A stretch of DNA of 25,404 nt, taken from contig CASEHR010000094.1 in NCBI GenBank assembly GCA_949287785.1, positions 1 through 25,404 on the forward strand, in the 5' to 3' direction. The translations under genes were made by a program, and so were the position numbers. The notes under the pieces were generated by a model. That model did no database searches. It was not told the DNA's origin and was given only the letters and a program-made list of their open reading frames with translations. Source of the stretch: an uncultured Bacillota bacterium. Its GTDB lineage: Bacteria; Bacillota_I; Bacilli_A; Erysipelotrichales; Erysipelotrichaceae. Shown here piece after piece: positions 14,936-21,827 of the stretch (within the stretch, counting starts at the first letter, position 1; each line of letters opens with the position of its first letter).

Positions 14936-15121
14936 CATAGCGCGGTACCACCTTAGTTCATGCCTGAAAAGACATGCCCTTTATACTATTAACGCTAGTT
15001 GACGTCTATCCTTTTAAGATAGAACCTAAAGCCGTGTCCGATCTTTTAAATTCTGAAAGACTTGCAGCAACCGTCTTTTCTCTTATTTCCCTTTAAAAAA
15101 TGCCCTCGACCCTAAGGCCTA
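14911..15121 (-). promoter_or_regulatory. T-box leader of hisS-aspS
   Basis: Transcription antitermination leader that senses uncharged tRNA. The T-box sequence AAGGTGGTACCGCG (14954-14941) is nearly canonical. Stem I, as I fold it: base AGGCC (15120-15116) with GGCTT (15033-15029); upper helix TTTTTTAAA (15100-15092) with TTTAAAAGA (15050-15042); distal helix AAAGAC/GTCTTT with loop GGTTGCTGCAA. The specifier loop 3' strand holds GGACACGG (15039-15032), which contains GAC (Asp, followed by A) and, overlapping it, CAC (His, followed by G). Stem II is CTATC/GATAG (15006-15022) and stem III CATGTC/GGCATG (14976-14959). The downstream terminator completes the switch. Confidence 0.92.
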
Positions 15122-15131
15122 CGGGCATTTT
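15097..15131 (-). terminator. relA terminator overlapping the hisS promoter and T-box
   Basis: On the minus strand AAAATGCCC (15131-15123) pairs with GGGCATTTT (15105-15097), with a 17-nt loop, and T residues continue to 15095. It lies 4 nt after the relA stop. The 5' arm contains most of the hisS promoter -10; the 3' arm and T-run are part of T-box stem I. Confidence 0.7.
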
Positions 15132-15155
15132 AACATTATTTAAAGACTCTTTCAA
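15127..15155 (-). promoter_or_regulatory. Promoter of the hisS-aspS T-box transcript
   Basis: Minus strand: -35 TTGAAA (15155-15150), 17-bp spacer, -10 TAAAAT (15132-15127) with an extended TG (TGTTAAAAT). The -35 lies inside the last codons of relA. The predicted start (~15120) coincides with the base of T-box stem I. Confidence 0.75.
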
Positions 15156-17373
15156 CACCTGTGACACTATTGACCTTGCGTAAATTGGCCATGATCATTT
15201 CGAGCTGTTCAAGATCGTCGACAATGATCGTCATAGAAGTCGTGACAGTCAGATAATCGGTATTGACCTTGGAATTGACAGCCAGAAGATTGGCTTTATA
15301 TTGCGATACACAGGTAACAAGATCAGTCAAAAGAAAATTCCGGTCACTTGAGTGGATGCGGATATTGGCCTCATATTTGATCTTGCCTCGATAATCCTCA
15401 TCCCAACTTACTTCAATCAGCCGTTTTTCATCCTTCAGGGCGTTAGGACAGACGTGACGATGGACTTTGATCCCCTTGCCCCTTGATACGAATCCGACGA
15501 CATCATCACCGAACACCGGTGTACAGCAGGTCGCCAGTTCGGATTTCATATCCGCATCACCGGCAACCAGTATGCCGGTCTTGGAAGTCGATGACGACTT
15601 GCGGCGTGCCTGAGCTTTGGAGGTTATCTGTTTGATGACCTCTTCGGAGTACTCGCTTTTTTTCTGTTTGACCAGTCTTTCGGCGATCGATTGTGTGCTT
15701 AACGATTTGCAAGCAATGGCGTACAAGAAGTCGTTGACACTGGAAAAACCCATTGATGAAGAGAGTGTCTCAAGTTTCTTGTGATCGGTGTACTCTTCTT
15801 CATCGATACCGCGCTTTTTCATATCGTTGCGCAAAATATCCTCACCCTGTTTGATGAGATCTTCGCGTTCCTCGTTTTCCTTCTTGGTGAGATAAGCTTT
15901 GATCTTATTTTTTGCGGTAGTCGTTTTGACGATGCTCAGCCAGTCACTGGAAGGTTCGGAGTTCTTGTTGGTCTTGACCTCTACGACATCACCGGTCTTA
16001 AGCGGCGTATTAAGCGGTACTAAGACACCATTGACGATCGCACCGACTGTCTGGTGTCCGACTTCCGTATGGATACGGTAAGCAAAATCGATCGGTGTGG
16101 CACCGGCGACAAGATCGACGACCCTGCCCTTTGGCGTCATAACATAAATATTGGCATTAAAGACATCATGGGTAACCGTCGACATAAACTCTTGCGGGTC
16201 ATCGCTGTCGGAAAAATCCTCATCGAAATTTCTCAGCCAATCAAGCTCCTTTTGGGTCGACTTCAACTCCTGGCCTTTCGCATTTCCTTTACCCTCTTTA
16301 TACGACCAGTGGGCGGCAATACCTCTTTCGGCGATTTCGTCCATCGCCTCCGTGCGGATCTGAACTTCATATATACCGCCGTCGATACCGACGATAGTCG
16401 TGTGCAGGGATTGATAAAGATTGACCTTCGGCATCGCGATATAGTCTTTGAAACGACCGGGGATCGGATGGAAAGCAGCATGAATAAAACCTAATATCTC
16501 ATAGCAATTAAGCTCGGTTTTAGTGATTATTCTGATCGCCAACAGATCTAAGATCTCATCAAAACGCTTATTTTTATCGATCATCTTTTTATAGATGCTG
16601 TAGATCTCTTTGGAACGACCGAAGATCCGGAATGGGATCTTGTTGTTGGAGAGGATCTTCGATATCTCGTTGATCATCTTCTGGATCTGTTCATCACGCT
16701 CGGATTTTTTATTGTTTAAAAGTCGGATGACTTCCTCATAATGTTCGTGATCAAGATAATAAAAGGATAGATTTTCAAGCTCGTGTTCGATCTCGGCAAT
16801 ACCTAGCCGATGAGCCATCGGCGCATAGACATCAAGAGTTTCCTGAGCGATCTTCTTCTGTTTTGCCGGCGGCTGAAAGTTGAGTGTCCGCATATTGTGC
16901 AAACGGTCGGCAAGTTTGATGAGGATGACTCGAATATCCTTAGCCATCGCAAACAGGATCTTGCGATGATTGGCTGCCTGATACTCAGCTTCGTCTTTGA
17001 ACTTGATCCCGCCGATCTTAGTGACTGAATCCACCAGGAAAGTGATCTCTTCATCAAATTCACTGGTCAGTTCTTCTTTGGTGACACCCTGATCTTCCAT
17101 GCAATCATGCAAAAAGCCGGCACAGATCGTCTTTGGACCGACCCGATATTTCGCCAATTCATAAGCGACTGCTAAAAGATGATTAAAGTAAGGTTCGCCG
17201 CTTTTGCGAAACTGGTCCTTGTGTTTATCCTGGGCGAAGTTATAAGCTTTCTCAATCAACCTGAGCGATTCTTCATTGCGGATATATGACCTTACTTCAG
17301 CAAAAAAGACCTCTTTAGTCAATTCCTTATGACCATTATTGATCTGATCGATACTGTTATCGATACCACTCAT
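15136..17373 (-). CDS. relA: Bifunctional (p)ppGpp synthetase/hydrolase Rel
   Basis: Makes and degrades the stringent-response alarmone (p)ppGpp. Domains in order: HD hydrolase (~45-200, with FLHDCMEDQG and KLADRLHNMRTL), synthetase (~220-370, with GRSKEIYSIYKKM, RFKDYIAMPK, NLYQSLHTT and YEVQIRTEAMDEIAERGIAAHW), TGS (~400-465), helical region, zinc finger (ATCCTPVFGDDVVGF...HRHVCPN) and C-terminal ACT. RFKD is the RXKD form typical of bifunctional enzymes (EXDD in monofunctional RelA), and the HD residues are intact, so both activities are expected. The start ATG 17373 gives MSGIDNS; an in-frame GTG at 17382 lies inside the GGGGGTGAGAG ribosome-binding region and is less likely. A terminator separates it from apt, and it is followed by the hisS promoter. 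Confidence 0.96.
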   Translation of the reverse strand: MSGIDNSIDQINNGHKELTKEVFFAEVRSYIRNEESLRLIEKAYNFAQDKHKDQFRKSGEPYFNHLLAVAYELAKYRVGPKTICAGFLHDCMEDQGVTKEELTSEFDEEITFLVDSVTKIGGIKFKDEAEYQAANHRKILFAMAKDIRVILIKLADRLHNMRTLNFQPPAKQKKIAQETLDVYAPMAHRLGIAEIEHELENLSFYYLDHEHYEEVIRLLNNKKSERDEQIQKMINEISKILSNNKIPFRIFGRSKEIYSIYKKMIDKNKRFDEILDLLAIRIITKTELNCYEILGFIHAAFHPIPGRFKDYIAMPKVNLYQSLHTTIVGIDGGIYEVQIRTEAMDEIAERGIAAHWSYKEGKGNAKGQELKSTQKELDWLRNFDEDFSDSDDPQEFMSTVTHDVFNANIYVMTPKGRVVDLVAGATPIDFAYRIHTEVGHQTVGAIVNGVLVPLNTPLKTGDVVEVKTNKNSEPSSDWLSIVKTTTAKNKIKAYLTKKENEEREDLIKQGEDILRNDMKKRGIDEEEYTDHKKLETLSSSMGFSSVNDFLYAIACKSLSTQSIAERLVKQKKSEYSEEVIKQITSKAQARRKSSSTSKTGILVAGDADMKSELATCCTPVFGDDVVGFVSRGKGIKVHRHVCPNALKDEKRLIEVSWDEDYRGKIKYEANIRIHSSDRNFLLTDLVTCVSQYKANLLAVNSKVNTDYLTVTTSMTIIVDDLEQLEMIMANLRKVNSVTGVERVFK

Positions 17374-17393
17374 AACTCTCACCCCCTCTTATA

Positions 17394-17416
17394 GTAAAAG
17401 TGAAGCAAGCTTCACC
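17394..17416 (-). terminator. Intrinsic terminator between apt and relA
   Basis: On the minus strand GTGAAGC-TT-GCTTCAC is followed by TTTTACTAT. The stem lies directly behind the apt stop, and the relA ribosome binding site follows the T-run. The tiny loop (effectively 4 nt with an open C-G pair) and short T-run suggest partial termination. Confidence 0.65.
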
Positions 17417-17929
17417 TTAATACTGCATGATCGAAAATACTTCGTGATCCTTTAACTTCTCGCGTCCTTTCAAGTCGACAAGTTCGATAAGGAAAGCACA
17501 TCCGGCGACGATGCCCCCCATCTCTTCTACAAGATGGATCGTTGCATCGACCGTACCTCCCGTCGCCAGCAAGTCGTCGATGATGAGGACCTTCTGGCCT
17601 TTCTTTATCGCATCGGCGTGCATGTGCAACTCATTGTGACCGTATTCCAATTCATATTGATAAGAAACGGTCTTTCTTGGTAGTTTACCCGGTTTTCTGA
17701 CCGGTACAAAGCCGATATTCAGTTCGTAAGCTACCGGACAGCCAAAGATAAATCCCCGTGATTCCGGTCCGGCAATGATGTCGGCATCGATCTTCTTGGC
17801 GAATTCAACGATCTGACTTGTCGCATAATGAAAAGCTTCACCATCCTGCATAAGCGGTGTGATATCACGGAAGATCACGCCTTCCTGAGGATAATCCTTG
17901 ATACTTGCAATATAATCCTTTAGATCCAT
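17417..17929 (-). CDS. apt: Adenine phosphoribosyltransferase
   Basis: Purine salvage enzyme that turns adenine and PRPP into AMP. It has 170 residues, the normal length. The PRPP-binding loop VLIIDDLLATGGT (~114-126) is intact; YPQEGVIFRDITPL near the N-terminus and GPESRGFIFGCPVAYEL (~54-70) are family hallmarks. GAGGTT precedes ATG 17929. The recJ-apt-relA order is conserved in Bacilli. It appears to have its own extended -10 promoter at the recJ end, and a terminator follows. Confidence 0.97.
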   Translation of the reverse strand: MDLKDYIASIKDYPQEGVIFRDITPLMQDGEAFHYATSQIVEFAKKIDADIIAGPESRGFIFGCPVAYELNIGFVPVRKPGKLPRKTVSYQYELEYGHNELHMHADAIKKGQKVLIIDDLLATGGTVDATIHLVEEMGGIVAGCAFLIELVDLKGREKLKDHEVFSIMQY

Positions 17930-17958
17930 AATTTAACCTCACTTAAAAAAACATTCTA

Positions 17959-17967
17959 ATTATAGCA
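17959..17967 (-). promoter_or_regulatory. Extended -10 promoter of apt
   Basis: TGCTATAAT on the minus strand is a perfect TGn-TATAAT extended -10. It overlaps the recJ stop codon, and no good -35 is present, as is allowed for extended -10 promoters. The predicted start near 17952 gives a ~23-nt leader with GAGGTT. Confidence 0.6.
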
Positions 17968-19513
17968 CGATTTGTTTCAAAGACATGGTTATTTTGGTAC
18001 GACAACGTTCATTGACCGCCAAAGTGCCGATCGCTCCCGTTAAAGACTGACCGTACATATCCTTATCAAAGCCGAATAATTCATGACCGCATGTCAGGGA
18101 GAACTTCGGATACTGACCCTTGATGAGATAGACTCCTTTGATATCGGGATTATCGATATAGAAAAGCGGTTTTTTGATCCCTTCGCCATAAGGTTCGAAA
18201 CTGCTGATATATGCCATATTCTCCATATTCAATTCATCTTCACTGATCTTGATGATCTTAATCTTTTCTTTTGACCCACTGTACCGGAAACCTTTGGTAA
18301 TATCTTTTAAAAGGGTCAGGCCATCTTCGTCAATGGTGATACCGACTGCTTTCTGATGCCCGCCAAACTCCAGAAAACGATCCTTATACGGGGCCAGAAA
18401 CCCGTGCAGATCAAAATCACCGTATGATCGGCCGGAACCCTTGAAAACACCATTCTTATTCAAAACGATGGCCGGTCTTTTATACTCTTCGGCAAGCTTG
18501 CCGGCAACGATCCCGCAAAGACCCAGAAGATAATCCTCACTGTCCAGAATGATAAATCCTTCATCAGTCACAGCCTTCTGCGCTTTTTTGATCATCGCAT
18601 TCGTCTTTGACTTTCGCATCTCATTTATTTTTATGATCCTTTCCGTCATTGCTATGTCGAGTTTACCATCCTTGAAATAACTTATATAGTGATTGACATT
18701 GCAAAGAGGATCCATTCGCGACAGAGCATTGATCTTCGGAACAGCTTTAAAAGCGATGTCTTCAGCAGTGGCTTCCTTATTCAGATTGGCAAGTACTTTG
18801 ATGTTGCCGGCAACGAGTTCATTGGCATTATAAAGCTTAAGACCGTCGACGATTATCTTTCGGTTTACTCTGAACATCGGCACGACATCGCCGATCGAAG
18901 CCACCATCGCCAGAATCAGGCTGTATGGATCGTCATAGAAGAGCTGACTGAGTCCATAGACAAGACCACCCGTGCACATATCTTTATGATACTCATCGAG
19001 GAAAGCCGGGTGAATGATGATATCGGCATCAGCCGCTTCATTGAATTCATGATGATCGATGACGATGACCTTGATGCCGTTTTCCCTTGCCAGTTTTATC
19101 TGTTCAAAAGCGATAATCCCATTATCCAGCGTTATGATATAGTCGAAACGATATTCGATCGCCATTCTGACGATAGCTACAGACAGGCCATATCCTTCTT
19201 TAGATCTTGACGGAATATAATAATTGGCTTTTATTTTTAAATGATCTAAAAGGCGCATTAGGATGCTTAATGACATGATCCCATCGGCATCATAATCACT
19301 GACTACCAATACCCGTTTATCTTCTTCTTTGATCTTAAAAAGTTCTTCTTTGAATGCTATGCTGGCTTTAGTCTCAAACGCAACTTCCCGATCGATCGAC
19401 AGGTCTTCATCTTTGATGTCTTTGTAGTAACGCTCAAAGCGCTCTTGTAAAGACCCGCCGCTTATCAGTTCATAAGCATCATCAAACTCTGAACGACTTA
19501 ACAAGCTCGACAA
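17960..19513 (-). CDS. recJ: Single-stranded-DNA-specific exonuclease RecJ (DHH family)
   Basis: 5'-3' exonuclease of recombination and repair. Motifs counted from the upstream GTG at 19561 (subtract 16 for the start used here): SDYDADG (Asp89, Asp91), TLDNG (~145), IDHHEF (DHH, 169-171), a GLCGIVAGKLAEE region that opens DHHA1, GSGRSYGDFDLHGFL, and FGGHQKAVG. An OB-like domain follows. At 517-533 residues it lacks the long C-terminal extension of B. subtilis RecJ. For the start, TTG 19513 has AAAGAGGAG about 7 nt upstream and overlaps murD by 32 bp. GTG 19561 would overlap by 80 bp and has no Shine-Dalgarno, so I prefer TTG. The gene links the wall cluster to the apt-relA block. Confidence 0.9.
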   Translation of the reverse strand: MSSLLSRSEFDDAYELISGGSLQERFERYYKDIKDEDLSIDREVAFETKASIAFKEELFKIKEEDKRVLVVSDYDADGIMSLSILMRLLDHLKIKANYYIPSRSKEGYGLSVAIVRMAIEYRFDYIITLDNGIIAFEQIKLARENGIKVIVIDHHEFNEAADADIIIHPAFLDEYHKDMCTGGLVYGLSQLFYDDPYSLILAMVASIGDVVPMFRVNRKIIVDGLKLYNANELVAGNIKVLANLNKEATAEDIAFKAVPKINALSRMDPLCNVNHYISYFKDGKLDIAMTERIIKINEMRKSKTNAMIKKAQKAVTDEGFIILDSEDYLLGLCGIVAGKLAEEYKRPAIVLNKNGVFKGSGRSYGDFDLHGFLAPYKDRFLEFGGHQKAVGITIDEDGLTLLKDITKGFRYSGSKEKIKIIKISEDELNMENMAYISSFEPYGEGIKKPLFYIDNPDIKGVYLIKGQYPKFSLTCGHELFGFDKDMYGQSLTGAIGTLAVNERCRTKITMSLKQIVL

Positions 19514-20783
19514 AAAAATCTCCTCTTTCTTCAAAATTACTGAACTGATCCCATGATGCACACATCGGCGACAATAAGATGATATCCCCGCTTTGCGCCC
19601 ATTCCCGCGCTTTAAGCACTGCTTCTTTCAGATCTTCACACACAACAGCTTCCGGACAGATCCTTTTGATCTCGTGTCTGGTATCGCCATATACATACAT
19701 CCTTTTGACATGATTCAGATAAGGTATGATGTCATCAAAACCGGTCTTTTTATCATAACCACCAGCTAACAGAATGACTTTATCAAACGCAGACAGTGCA
19801 ACTTTGGTCGCATCAGGATTGGTTCCTTTGGAATCGTTATAATAAGTCACACCTTCGATCGTATCGACATATTCCAGACGATGTCTGACCCCTTTAAACT
19901 CGCGGATACCTCTTTGGATATCATCTGTCAAGACACCCATCTTATGAGCCATACAGGCAGCGACCATTGCATTATAAAGATTATGTCTTCCGGGCAGTTT
20001 AAGGTCTTCTAATTTAAATAGTGTCTTGCCGAATAAGGTGACCTTGTCACCTTCGACCATCAGATCAGCTTGTTTGTCGATCGAAAAGGTGATGACTCTG
20101 CACTTAACACCTTCAGCATATTTTAAAACATTTTCATCGTCGATATTCTTTAAAAACCAATCATCACCGGTCTGCTTATCGTATACAAGCATCTTTGCCC
20201 TGTAGTATTTATCGACATCTTTAAAGTAATCGATATGATCAGGTGTCAGATTCATGCATACACTGACCAACGGATGAAAATCCTTCATCGCAACCAACTG
20301 GAAAGCTGCGATCTCGATTGCCAGATCGATATCGTCGTTCCCGTTCTCTAAGACGATCTGACTTACCGGAAGTCCGATATTTCCGCAAGCAAAGCTCTTG
20401 CCTTTTTTGTATTTTAAAAGTTCACCCAAAAGCGTTGTGGTCGTCGTCTTGCCATTGGTGCCGGTGATCGCCGCATACTTATAATCCGGTGCATAACGCA
20501 AAGCGATATCAGCTTCATTGTGCATGAAACAACCTTGATCACAGAAGTATTTGACAAATGGCGTATCGTATTTTATTCCGGGATTTTTGACGATCAGATC
20601 GTATTTGATATCTTTCAAGACATCCGGATGACCATTGTCATATACCTTGATGCCAAGCTTCGCCAATTCCTCTTTTGCCGGCACTTTCTTAAGATCGGTC
20701 AGAAATACTTCATAGCCTTTATTAGCGAGCAGTTTGGCGTTTGCGATACCGCTTAATGCTGCTCCGATGATCAGCGCCCTCAT
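19482..20783 (-). CDS. murD: UDP-N-acetylmuramoyl-alanine--D-glutamate ligase
   Basis: Cytoplasmic Mur ligase that adds D-Glu to UDP-MurNAc-L-Ala. It has 433 residues. N-terminal Rossmann-like domain (~1-95), central ATPase with ITGTNGKTTTT (~105-115), MNLTPDHIDYF, and the C-terminal domain with YNDSKGTNPDAT and SPMCASWDQFSNFEERG. The usual E-x-S-S-F-Q-L segment reads EIAAFQL, a mild deviation. The start overlaps the mraY stop (TGATG). Its 3' end overlaps recJ. No ftsW or murG follows, unlike in most dcw clusters. Confidence 0.95.
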   Translation of the reverse strand: MRALIIGAALSGIANAKLLANKGYEVFLTDLKKVPAKEELAKLGIKVYDNGHPDVLKDIKYDLIVKNPGIKYDTPFVKYFCDQGCFMHNEADIALRYAPDYKYAAITGTNGKTTTTTLLGELLKYKKGKSFACGNIGLPVSQIVLENGNDDIDLAIEIAAFQLVAMKDFHPLVSVCMNLTPDHIDYFKDVDKYYRAKMLVYDKQTGDDWFLKNIDDENVLKYAEGVKCRVITFSIDKQADLMVEGDKVTLFGKTLFKLEDLKLPGRHNLYNAMVAACMAHKMGVLTDDIQRGIREFKGVRHRLEYVDTIEGVTYYNDSKGTNPDATKVALSAFDKVILLAGGYDKKTGFDDIIPYLNHVKRMYVYGDTRHEIKRICPEAVVCEDLKEAVLKAREWAQSGDIILLSPMCASWDQFSNFEERGDFFVELVKSFRV

Positions 20784-21751
20784 CAGATGACCCCCATAAT
20801 CAAGCCAACAACACTGAAGATCGAGGCGACGATATAAAACATGATCACGACCTTCTTTTCTTTCATTCCCATCTTTAAAGTAAAGGCATAATGGATCGGT
20901 GTATACGGTAATATCCGTTTATGAAAAAGACGCACCGAAAACTGTTGAAGACATACACACAGCATCTCGATCAAAAAGATCCCGCCGATCACAAGCAGCG
21001 ATAACTCTCTGCCCAAAACTACTGCGATCGCCGTAAACAGTGCACCAATCGCCAAAGAACCACTATCACCCATAAAGACTTTAGCCGGTGCAAAATTATA
21101 GTTTAAATAGCCTAATAAAGCGCCGATACACGAAACGATAAAGACTGCAAGGTGGAATTCATTCTGAATGAAACTGAAGATTAGGTATGGTATGAGCGCA
21201 ATAATAATCAAACAGCTGGACAGACCATCAATAACATCGGTAAAATTGACTGCATTTGCCTCAGCAGTATACATAAACACCAGAAATAAACCGTAAAAAG
21301 CACCCAACGGGATCGCTACATCAAACAGATGGATATCAAGATCGTGATCGAAGATATCTCTGAAAATGAAGTAGATCAAAGCAGCAAAAACAATTTGCAT
21401 AAGCATTTTCAGTTTCGGTGAGAGACCTTCATTATCATGCCGCCTGATGATCAGAAAATCGTCCAGAAACCCAATCAGACAAAACAAGACATAAGAGACG
21501 ATGACCATGATCGTCTTCAGATCATAAAAGACAAGCGGATCGATGATAAAAGTCACAATGATCGGAACCAGAACAAACAAAAGACCACCCATAATAGGAA
21601 TCTTCCCTTTATCTTTATATTCATCAAGAGCGTATTCCGATACCGTCTGATTGTAATTCAGTGATCGCAATAATTTAATGTATTGAGGCATAGTCAGTAA
21701 GACGATGACCAGTGATAATAAGAAGCCGATACCTAAAACAATATAATCCAT
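20783..21751 (-). CDS. mraY: Phospho-N-acetylmuramoyl-pentapeptide-transferase
   Basis: Integral membrane enzyme that makes lipid I from UDP-MurNAc-pentapeptide and undecaprenyl phosphate. It has 322 residues and about ten hydrophobic segments. The Mg-binding Asp pair is in IGFLDDFL; NFTDVIDGL (usually N-x-T-D-G-L-D-G-L) and VFMGDSGSLAIG are present. The periplasmic-side HHH motif (PIHHH in relatives) reads PIHYAF, so only the first His remains. The ATG at 21751 (MDYIVLG) fits the family N-terminus; an ATG at 21790 lies in the PBP terminator T-run region. TATAAT is 9 nt upstream of 21751, and there is no Shine-Dalgarno. Confidence 0.93.
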   Translation of the reverse strand: MDYIVLGIGFLLSLVIVLLTMPQYIKLLRSLNYNQTVSEYALDEYKDKGKIPIMGGLLFVLVPIIVTFIIDPLVFYDLKTIMVIVSYVLFCLIGFLDDFLIIRRHDNEGLSPKLKMLMQIVFAALIYFIFRDIFDHDLDIHLFDVAIPLGAFYGLFLVFMYTAEANAVNFTDVIDGLSSCLIIIALIPYLIFSFIQNEFHLAVFIVSCIGALLGYLNYNFAPAKVFMGDSGSLAIGALFTAIAVVLGRELSLLVIGGIFLIEMLCVCLQQFSVRLFHKRILPYTPIHYAFTLKMGMKEKKVVIMFYIVASIFSVVGLIMGVI

Positions 21752-21760
21752 AACGGAGAT

Positions 21761-21766
21761 ATTATA
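21761..21766 (-). promoter_or_regulatory. -10 element before mraY
   Basis: A perfect TATAAT on the minus strand, 9 nt before ATG 21751. A start at the usual distance would leave a leader of about 3 nt. No good -35 lies 16-18 bp upstream. It would re-start transcription after the PBP terminator. Confidence 0.42.
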
Positions 21767-21796
21767 CTCTACTTTGTGAGATCGAGCCATGTCTTT

Positions 21797-21827
21797 AAAT
21801 AAAAATGATGAGTCAAGCTCATCATTT
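21797..21827 (-). terminator. Intrinsic terminator between the PBP gene and mraY
   Basis: On the minus strand AAATGATGAG-CTTGA-CTCATCATTT (10-bp perfect stem) is followed by a T-rich tract. It overlaps the PBP stop codon and splits the dcw cluster into mraZ-rsmH-ftsL-PBP and mraY-murD-recJ units. Confidence 0.88.
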
